Part shown: positions 1 to 4,919 of the stretch, piece after piece
Layout of the letters: each line of letters begins with the position of its first letter
Numbering within the stretch: position 1 is the stretch's first letter
Assembly (NCBI GenBank): GCA_946478765.1
Contig: CAMLDH010000276.1
Span: forward strand, 1-5,445
Length of the DNA: 5,445 nucleotides
Direction of reading: 5' to 3'
Source of the DNA: an uncultured Oxalobacteraceae bacterium
Lineage (GTDB): Bacteria; Pseudomonadota; Gammaproteobacteria; Burkholderiales; Burkholderiaceae
Translations under genes and position numbers: made by a program
The notes under the pieces: generated by a model
What the model was told of the DNA's origin: nothing
Seen by the model: the letters and a program-made list of their open reading frames with translations, nothing else
Databases searched by the model: none

Positions 1-192
1 GCAGAAATCGATCGGCTCGAATCGGATGCCGACCACGTGATGCGCGCTGCAATGTCAAAGCTGTTCCGCGATGAGCCGGACGTACGCAATCTGATCAAGC
101 TGAAGGCCATTTACGAGATTCTGGAGACGGTCACCGACCGTTGCGAGGACGTCGCCAACATCATCGAAGGCATCATTGTCGAGAACGCTTGA
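1..192 (+). CDS. DUF47 (PhoU-like) family protein, 3' fragment
   Basis: This is the last 63 codons of a gene that begins before the window; the frame is open from base 1 to the TGA at 190-192. The peptide is a charged, helical C-terminus containing the segments KLFRDEPDVRNLIKLKAIYE and ETVTDRCEDVANIIEGIIVE. This matches the end of DUF47 (TIGR00153-type) proteins, small cytosolic all-helical relatives of PhoU. In this family the E-x-x-T-D-R-C-E-D-V-A-N-x-I-E pattern is the second PhoU-like metal-binding/helix motif. Genes of this family usually sit directly upstream of a PiT phosphate transporter, as here, and are thought to modulate it; that role is inferred from context. The start and N-terminal half cannot be seen. 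No terminator with a T tract follows, so read-through into the transporter gene 147 bp downstream is likely. Confidence 0.87.
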   Translation, partial: AEIDRLESDADHVMRAAMSKLFRDEPDVRNLIKLKAIYEILETVTDRCEDVANIIEGIIVENA

Positions 193-231
193 CGCGTCTG
201 AAATAGTTGTTTTTCTTCTTATACGAAGCAT

Positions 232-266
232 GAGCGTCGCGTCGCGCATCGATGCATTGCACGCTC
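232..266. other. GC-rich inverted repeat in the DUF47-pit gap
   Basis: GAGCGT at 232-237 is complementary to ACGCTC at 261-266, enclosing the self-complementary GCATCGATGC at 246-255. No run of T follows, so this does not look like an intrinsic terminator. It could be a leader hairpin or processing site in a DUF47-pit transcript, or chance. The rest of the 193-339 gap shows no promoter I would defend. Confidence 0.25.
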
Positions 267-339
267 TGTTCTGCCTTCGGCACAATGGAAGAAGATAAAG
301 TTTCTGCCGTAATCGAACTGAACAAGATAAAGAAAATAC

Positions 340-1347
340 ATGCACACCCTCCAGATCAGCATTTACGTCCTCGCCCTCCTGATTGCGCTGGCCCTGCTGT
401 TTGATTTCATGAACGGCTTTCACGATGCCGCGAATGCGATTGCAACCGTTGTATCGACCGGCGTGTTGAAACCGCAGGCCGCTGTCGCGATGGCCGCGCT
501 GTTCAACTTCATCGCGGTCTTTGTATTCCAGTTAAAGGTGGCGACGACGGTCGGCAAGGGCACGATTGATCCGATGGTGGTGGACCACTACGTCGTGTTC
601 GGCGCGCTGGTCGGTGCGATTTTCTGGAATCTGCTGACCTGGTATTACGGCATTCCTTCGTCGTCGTCACATGCATTGATCGGCGGCCTGGTGGGCGCTG
701 CGGTTGCGAAAGCGGGCACCGGATCGCTGATTTCGGCCGGTCTGATCAAAACCATTTCATTCATCGTATTGTCGCCGCTGCTTGGCTTTGTTTTCGGCAC
801 GATCATGATGGTGCTGGTGTCATGGCTGTTCGTGCGCTCGACGCCGCGGCGCGTGGATAAATGGTTCCGCCGCATGCAGTTGCTCTCCGCGTCCATGTAC
901 AGCCTTGGACACGGCGGCAACGATGCGCAAAAGACAATGGGCATCATCTGGATGCTGTTGATCGCTGCAGGTTATTCGGCCGCCAAGGATCCACTGCCGT
1001 GGTGGGTCATCATCAGCTGCTACTGCGCAATCAGTCTCGGCACCTTGTTCGGCGGCTGGCGTATCGTGAAGACGATGGGGCAGAAAATCACGAAACTGAA
1101 ACCGGTCGGCGGTTTTTGCGCGGAAACCGGCGGCGCGATCACGCTATTCCTGGCAACTGCGCTCGGCATTCCCGTGTCGACGACGCATACCATTACCGGC
1201 GCCATCGTCGGTGTGGGCTCATCGCGGAAAATGTCCGCAGTGCGCTGGGGTATCGCGGGCAACATCGTGTGGGCTTGGGTATTGACGATTCCTGCATCGG
1301 CGTTTGTGGCTGCGATTGCGTGGTGGATAGGCACCAAGATTTTGTAA
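340..1347 (+). CDS. pit: PiT-family inorganic phosphate transporter
   Basis: This is an inner-membrane low-affinity phosphate (metal-phosphate/H+) symporter of the PiT family. The 335-residue protein is almost wholly hydrophobic. It carries the family's duplicated signatures: GFHDAANAIATVVST (about residues 26-40) in the N-terminal half and SLGHGGNDAQKTMG (188-201) in the C-terminal half. It also has the paired re-entrant motifs IPSSSSHALIGG (105-116) and PVSTTHTITGAIVGVG (278-293). A basic cytoplasmic loop with RSTPRRVDKWFRR (166-178) separates the halves. It is of the short PiT type (about 330 residues) rather than the roughly 500-residue E. coli PitA type, and short forms commonly pair with DUF47 proteins, as here. 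The ATG at 340 is the only reasonable start: an in-frame TAA lies at 328-330 and the next Met is residue 24, inside the first helix. The ribosome binding site is poor, with only A-rich AAAGAAAA upstream. Whether it transports phosphate alone or metal phosphate cannot be read from the sequence. Confidence 0.95.
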   Translation: MHTLQISIYVLALLIALALLFDFMNGFHDAANAIATVVSTGVLKPQAAVAMAALFNFIAVFVFQLKVATTVGKGTIDPMVVDHYVVFGALVGAIFWNLLTWYYGIPSSSSHALIGGLVGAAVAKAGTGSLISAGLIKTISFIVLSPLLGFVFGTIMMVLVSWLFVRSTPRRVDKWFRRMQLLSASMYSLGHGGNDAQKTMGIIWMLLIAAGYSAAKDPLPWWVIISCYCAISLGTLFGGWRIVKTMGQKITKLKPVGGFCAETGGAITLFLATALGIPVSTTHTITGAIVGVGSSRKMSAVRWGIAGNIVWAWVLTIPASAFVAAIAWWIGTKIL

Positions 1348-1352
1348 GAGTT

Positions 1353-1368
1353 CATGCAGGCTTGCATG
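1353..1368. repeat. Small perfect hairpin after pit
   Basis: CATGCA (1353-1358), a GGCT loop and TGCATG (1363-1368) form a 6-bp perfect inverted repeat just after the pit stop codon. It has no T tract and lies 25 bp before the stronger terminator. It may be incidental or may help stabilise the 3' end. Confidence 0.3.
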
Positions 1369-1392
1369 TCTGCGACAATGCGCTGAACCATG

Positions 1393-1424
1393 AAAAAAGC
1401 CTGCTGGTTGAAGCAGGCTTTTTT
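1393..1424. terminator. Bidirectional rho-independent terminator between pit and phoH
   Basis: AAAAAAGCCTGC (1393-1404) and GCAGGCTTTTTT (1413-1424) are perfect reverse complements. A further T1405-A1412 pair leaves a 6-nt loop. The six T on the right serve + strand transcripts from pit, and the six A on the left become six U for - strand transcripts from phoH. It lies centrally in the 101-bp gap between the two convergent stop codons, exactly where a shared terminator is expected. Confidence 0.93.
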
Positions 1425-1448
1425 ATGTGCGGCGTACAGCAAGAGGTT

Positions 1449-3110
1449 CTACAGCACTTCGCTCGCCTGGTCTGCCAGGCGTGAACGCTCGCCTCGCGCC
1501 AGCGTCACATGCCCGCTGTGCGACCAACCCTTGAAGCGATCCACCACATACGTCAGGCCGCTGGAGCCTTCGGTCAGATAAGGTGTATCGATCTGCGCGA
1601 TATTGCCGAGGCAGATGATCTTGGTGCCGGGACCGGCACGTGTGACCAGCGTCTTGATCTGTTTCGGCGTCAGGTTCTGCGCTTCGTCGATGATCAGGAA
1701 TTTATTGACGAAGGTGCGGCCGCGCATGAAGTTGAGCGACTTGATCTTGATGCGCGAGCGAATCAGGTCTTGCGTCGCCGCGCGTCCCCATTCGCCGGCA
1801 TCCGAATCGGACTTGTTCAATACTTCGAGATTGTCGTCGAAGGCGCCCATCCATGGCGACATCTTCTCTTCTTCGGTGCCGGGCAGGAAACCGATGTCTT
1901 CACCGACTGGTACGGTGACACGGGTGACAATGATTTCATTGTAGAGCTTGGTTTCCAGTACCTGTGCCAGACCGGCGGCAAGCGCCAGCAAGGTTTTTCC
2001 GGTGCCGGCCTGACCCAGCAGGGTGACGAAATCGCATTCCGGATTCATCAGCAGATTGAGCGCAAAATTCTGCTCGCGATTACGCGCGGTGATGCCCCAC
2101 ACGCCGTTCTTGGCATGGCCGTAATCGCGCAACGTCTGGATGACTGCCGTCTTGCCGTTGATCTGCGTGACTTGGCCGTAGAAAGACGCTTCGCCGTTTT
2201 TCGGTTCCATGAACACGAACTGATTGACCAGGAAAGACGGCACCAGCGGGCCGGTCAGCCGGTAGTAGGTGTAGCTAGTGCCATTCCTGTTTTCCTGCCA
2301 CGACTCGATACCCTTGCCGTGCTTGTTCCAGAAGTCGTCCGGCAACTGCATGATGCCGGAGTAGAGCAGATCGGTGTCTTCCAGTACGTGGTCGTTGAAG
2401 TATTCTTCGGCAGGCAGACCCATTGCGCGCGCCTTGATGCGCATGTTGATGTCTTTCGACACCAGCACGATGGCGCGGCCCGGATGTTGACTCTCCAATG
2501 CACGCACCACGCCGAGAATCTGGTTGTCCGCTTTGCCGACCGGGAGGCCTTCCGGCAGTGTGCCGTTTTGCAGCGTGGTCTGAAAGAACAGGCGCCCCTT
2601 GGCGTCCTTGTTGCCTAACTTGGACAGCAGGATGCCTTCTTCAATCCCGTGCTCTTCAACGTTGGCAACCAGTGCATCCAATGAACGTGACACCTGGCGC
2701 GCGTTGCGGGCGACTTCGGACATGCCTTTCTTGTGGTTGTCCAATTCTTCGAGCGTGACCATCGGCAGATAGACGTCATGCTCTTCAAAGCGGAACAGCG
2801 ATGTCGGGTCGTGCATCAACACGTTGGTGTCGAGCACGAACAATTTGGTGAGGCCGGTCTTGTCTGCCACGCGACTGGCATTCGATTTGATCTGCGACTC
2901 GGCGGCTTTCGGTTTGGCTGCACGGGATTTTTCGGTAGGGGCCTTCTTTTCAGGCAACTTGGCGCGTACTACCGGGGCAGCGCCTGTTTTGGATGCCATT
3001 TTTTCGACCAGTGCAATGGCGGGTTTGACGGGCTTGCCTTTTTCCGCTTTCGGATAATCTTGCGGAGACAATAATGCTGCAGGTTTTGTCGGTATTTTGG
3101 GCAGGGGCAT
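1449..3110 (-). CDS. PIN-PhoH family ATPase (YlaK/PhoH2 type)
   Basis: This 553-residue cytosolic protein combines an N-terminal PIN ribonuclease-like domain with a C-terminal PhoH P-loop ATPase domain, the PhoH2/YlaK architecture. Residues 1-85 are a basic, Lys/Ala/Pro-rich, probably disordered leader. The PIN domain (about 88-250) opens with FVLDTNVLMHDP; its likely acidic metal ligands are D94, E121/E122, D195 and D220. The PhoH domain (about 345-550) has Walker A GQAGTGKT (366-373) and Walker B FLIIDEAQ (471-478, D475/E476). A later motif, LGNIAQID (501-508), follows, and the protein ends with a conserved-looking arginine-rich tail LARGERSRLADQASEVL. PhoH2 proteins have been described as RNA helicase/RNases, so a role in RNA metabolism is inferred. 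Despite the name, no good Pho box is visible upstream. The ATG at 3108-3110 is preceded by TGAGG five bases away. The gene stands alone, between the bcp terminator and the terminator shared with pit. Confidence 0.95.
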   Translation of the reverse strand: MPLPKIPTKPAALLSPQDYPKAEKGKPVKPAIALVEKMASKTGAAPVVRAKLPEKKAPTEKSRAAKPKAAESQIKSNASRVADKTGLTKLFVLDTNVLMHDPTSLFRFEEHDVYLPMVTLEELDNHKKGMSEVARNARQVSRSLDALVANVEEHGIEEGILLSKLGNKDAKGRLFFQTTLQNGTLPEGLPVGKADNQILGVVRALESQHPGRAIVLVSKDINMRIKARAMGLPAEEYFNDHVLEDTDLLYSGIMQLPDDFWNKHGKGIESWQENRNGTSYTYYRLTGPLVPSFLVNQFVFMEPKNGEASFYGQVTQINGKTAVIQTLRDYGHAKNGVWGITARNREQNFALNLLMNPECDFVTLLGQAGTGKTLLALAAGLAQVLETKLYNEIIVTRVTVPVGEDIGFLPGTEEEKMSPWMGAFDDNLEVLNKSDSDAGEWGRAATQDLIRSRIKIKSLNFMRGRTFVNKFLIIDEAQNLTPKQIKTLVTRAGPGTKIICLGNIAQIDTPYLTEGSSGLTYVVDRFKGWSHSGHVTLARGERSRLADQASEVL

Positions 3111-3115
3111 CAGAA

Positions 3116-3120
3116 CCTCA
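3116..3120 (-). promoter_or_regulatory. Ribosome binding site of the PIN-PhoH gene
   Basis: On the - strand TGAGG precedes the ATG (3108-3110) with a 5-base spacer, TTCTG. It supports the start that gives MPLPKIPTKP as the N-terminus. The promoter must lie between here and the bcp terminator at 3231, a stretch of about 110 bp that is AT-rich, but I could not pick a clear -35/-10 pair. Confidence 0.7.
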
Positions 3121-3230
3121 GTCTAAAAGTTTTGGATGTACTACTTTTGTCACAATGCAAACAGCACGAAACGAACGAAGAACAGCGCAAAAAAACAATT
3201 TGGAAAAATGAAGCGGAATTGCAAAGCAAA

Positions 3231-3274
3231 AAAGCCGTTTGGGAAAGGCTATCGCCTCTTCCACAAACGGCTTT
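3231..3274 (-). terminator. Rho-independent terminator downstream of bcp
   Basis: AAAGCCGTTTG (3231-3241) and CAAACGGCTTT (3264-3274) pair perfectly over 11 bp. The stem then continues inward through GGAA/TTCC (3242-3245/3259-3262) and AGGC/GCCT (3246-3249/3254-3257) to a 4-base loop. Only two bulged bases (3258 and 3263) interrupt it, giving about 19 bp in all. On the - strand it is followed by six T in total (A run 3228-3233 on +). The + strand side has only three T, so it acts in the bcp direction. It lies 44 bp past the bcp stop and separates bcp from the PIN-PhoH gene. Confidence 0.92.
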
Positions 3275-3317
3275 CGGAGAAAAAATTTCTTTTGAATTCA
3301 ATGGATTCTATACATCT

Positions 3318-3794
3318 TCAAGCAAGAGCCTTCACATACTCCAGTACTTCATCGACGTGTCCAGGCACTTTCACTCCACGCCATTCTTTCACCAATTTGC
3401 CTGTTCCGTCAATCACAAAAGTGGAGCGTTCCACGCCCCGCGCTTGTTTGCCATACATATTTTTCATTTTCATAACATTGAACATGATGCAGACGGTTTC
3501 ATCAGGGTCGGAAATCAATTCGAACGGCAATTCCAGTTTGGCCTTGAAGCCATCGTGCGAACGAATGCTGTCGCGGCTGATACCGAAGATTTTCGCGTTC
3601 GCCTGAGTGAACTGATCGTGCAAATCGCGAAACTGCATGCCCTCGGTGGTGCAGCCCGGCGTGTTGTCCTTTGGATAGAAGTACAACACGATTTTTTTGC
3701 CCTGGTACGCAGACAACTGGAACGGCTGACCGCCGGTCATTGCAGCGGAAAAGTCGGACACAAATTTGTTGAGTGCGGATGGGCTGTCTACCAC
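3318..3794 (-). CDS. bcp: Thioredoxin-dependent thiol peroxidase (BCP/PrxQ peroxiredoxin)
   Basis: This cytosolic peroxiredoxin reduces hydrogen peroxide and organic hydroperoxides, normally recycled by thioredoxin. The 158-residue length is typical of the BCP/PrxQ class. The active-site segment VLYFYPKDNTPGCTTEGMQF (36-55) holds the peroxidatic Cys48 with its TPGC motif. The supporting Arg is probably R123 in ERSTFVID, and the C-terminus KVPGHVDEVLEYVKAL is family-typical. The resolving Cys found five residues after the peroxidatic one in E. coli Bcp is replaced by Met53. The only other Cys is Cys102, in DETVCIMFNV, matching a non-resolving Cys of E. coli Bcp. The start is GTG (3792-3794): an in-frame stop lies six codons upstream (3813-3815), no ATG intervenes, and AGGAG sits 6 bases before the GTG. 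The N-terminus is slightly unusual for the family (SALNKFVSDFSAAMTGG, where V-P-D-F is common). It follows arnD after a 168-bp gap and ends in its own terminator. Confidence 0.94.
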   Translation of the reverse strand: MVDSPSALNKFVSDFSAAMTGGQPFQLSAYQGKKIVLYFYPKDNTPGCTTEGMQFRDLHDQFTQANAKIFGISRDSIRSHDGFKAKLELPFELISDPDETVCIMFNVMKMKNMYGKQARGVERSTFVIDGTGKLVKEWRGVKVPGHVDEVLEYVKALA

Positions 3795-3800
3795 GGTGAT

Positions 3801-3805
3801 CTCCT
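3801..3805 (-). promoter_or_regulatory. Ribosome binding site that fixes the GTG start of bcp
   Basis: On the - strand AGGAG is followed by ATCACC and then GTG. The good match and the 6-base spacing, with an in-frame TAA just upstream at 3813-3815, make the GTG at 3792-3794 the only plausible start of bcp. Confidence 0.8.
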
Positions 3806-3837
3806 GGTCCGGTTATTATGGATTCGCTTGTGACGAA

Positions 3838-3843
3838 GGTATA
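3838..3843 (-). promoter_or_regulatory. Possible -10 element for bcp
   Basis: The - strand reads ATTTATACC, giving a TATACC hexamer in an AT-rich patch about 45 bp upstream of the bcp start. No good -35 hexamer lies 16-18 bp further up, so this is a weak candidate. A bcp promoter is expected in the 3795-3962 gap, although no arnD terminator is visible there and read-through from the arn genes is also possible. Confidence 0.3.
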
Positions 3844-3962
3844 AATTTTTTGCGAGGCACTTTTGCGCACGCGGCAAGACCTGACGGGCAGCATTCGATA
3901 TCCCGGAATGAATGAGAATATGAATTGTCAGTCTGGGCGCATTCATGAAAAATCTGCGCACA

Positions 3963-4919
3963 TTAATTAAAACGACACGCAGCTTTCTGGACAATCAATT
4001 CGCCGGATCGTCCCGGTAATTCGCCCCAGCTGACGGGACAGATCGGTAATGGCAGATCTTTTACTTGTTGATAATGATCCGCCATCGATATCAGATCGTA
4101 GCCTTGCGCTTGCCATCCCATCAGCAGTTGTTCGAATATGGGGGCAAGTTTTTGCCCTTCAAGTTCCGCATGCAAGGTGAATACGTGGTCACGCGGCGTC
4201 GCGGTGAGTTTCAGGAGGGTGGCGGACAAATTTGACAGGTCGATGACCGTGCCGTCGATGCTCCTTCCCAGCAATTCATCGAGGGTCGGCAGGGTGGTCG
4301 GCAGTTGAATGCACGCATGCGTTTTCTTCGCAGATGCCAGTCGATGCGGTCCTGTTGCTGCATCACGCAGCGCACCGGTCTCCGTCAGCAGCGCACGTCC
4401 ATCGGACGCATAGGCGATACCGAACGCGTCCAGTTGCGAGAACGCCGCGTCATTCATTTGCCAGCCTGCCGCGCCATGCGTCTTCGGCGCTGTACCGAAA
4501 ATAGCGGTGAAGCGGTCGAACGACAATTGCATCTGATTGCGGGTCCATGCCGCATCACGCTGGCGCACGTTGTCTTGCCACACCACGTGATCCCAGGTAT
4601 GGATGCCGCATTCGAAGCCGGCATCGCGTACTGCACGCATTTCAGCAACGCAATCTCGGCCGATATCGGGTGCCGGCAACAGCACGCCGTACATCAGGGT
4701 TTTTACACCGTAATGTTCGACCACCGAGGTGCGCGAAACCTTTTGGAAAAATCCGGGGCGGAATGCGCGCCGCAATGCCCAGCCGGTGTGATCCGGTCCG
4801 AGCGAAAACAGGAAGCTGGCGTTGGCGTTGTGCCGTTGCAGCAGGCGTACCAGGTTCGGTACGCCTTCACGGGTGCCGCGGTACGTGTCTACATCGATTT
4901 TGAGAGTGAGAACCGGCAT
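3963..4919 (-). CDS. arnD: 4-deoxy-4-formamido-L-arabinose-phosphoundecaprenol deformylase
   Basis: ArnD removes the formyl group from undecaprenyl-phosphate-Ara4FN at the cytoplasmic face of the inner membrane. This gives the Ara4N donor used to modify lipid A and resist polymyxin and cationic peptides. The 318-residue protein is a NodB/polysaccharide deacetylase-fold enzyme that resembles remembered E. coli ArnD along its length. The N-terminus IDVDTYRGTREGVPNL (8-23) carries D9 and D11. HTWDH (107-111) supplies the metal-binding His pair, AAGWQ (150-154) and LPTLDELLGR (210-219) are ArnD-type blocks, and LHAELEG (249-255) holds the late catalytic-site His250. The tail SWGELPGRSGEL parallels the ArnD C-terminus. 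It is somewhat longer than E. coli ArnD (about 296). I chose the ATG at 4917-4919, not an upstream in-frame ATG at 5010-5012. It places IDVDTYRG at the usual N-terminal position and overlaps the upstream stop codon as TAATG, which suggests translational coupling; its own ribosome binding site is weak. Confidence 0.93.
   Translation of the reverse strand: MPVLTLKIDVDTYRGTREGVPNLVRLLQRHNANASFLFSLGPDHTGWALRRAFRPGFFQKVSRTSVVEHYGVKTLMYGVLLPAPDIGRDCVAEMRAVRDAGFECGIHTWDHVVWQDNVRQRDAAWTRNQMQLSFDRFTAIFGTAPKTHGAAGWQMNDAAFSQLDAFGIAYASDGRALLTETGALRDAATGPHRLASAKKTHACIQLPTTLPTLDELLGRSIDGTVIDLSNLSATLLKLTATPRDHVFTLHAELEGQKLAPIFEQLLMGWQAQGYDLISMADHYQQVKDLPLPICPVSWGELPGRSGELIVQKAACRFN

Noticed and set aside
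189..225. TTGACG and TATACG as a possible pit promoter
   Set aside because: The two hexamers are about 25 bp apart, far from the 16-18 bp needed.
285..404. Possible 39-codon upstream ORF (MEEDKVSAVIELNKIKK...) overlapping the pit start out of frame
   Set aside because: No ribosome binding site precedes the ATG, and its second half is just pit sequence in another frame. Without conservation data it cannot be called.
861..1484. Open frame of 207 codons in a second frame within pit
   Set aside because: It overlaps the conserved second half of the transporter and its translation is Arg/His-rich and out of frame; it also runs through the terminator.
1509..2618. Long open frame (369 codons) on the + strand opposite the PIN-PhoH gene
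   Set aside because: It is wholly antisense to a clearly conserved gene with intact PIN and Walker motifs, and its translation shows no recognisable domain. Codon bias of the real gene explains the lack of stops.
3147..3164. Degenerate Pho-box-like sequence upstream of the PIN-PhoH gene (CTGTTTGCATTGTGACAA on the - strand)
   Set aside because: Only about 8 of 14 positions of the two repeat halves match the CTGTCAT consensus, close to what an AT-rich region gives by chance.
3132..3833. Open frame of 233 codons on the + strand across the bcp region
   Set aside because: It is antisense to bcp and reads through the bcp terminator hairpin; no domain is recognisable.
3788..3994. Small 68-codon frame on the - strand in the arnD-bcp gap
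   Set aside because: No ribosome binding site and no recognisable content; it overlaps the arnD end and the bcp upstream region and is probably chance in intergenic sequence.
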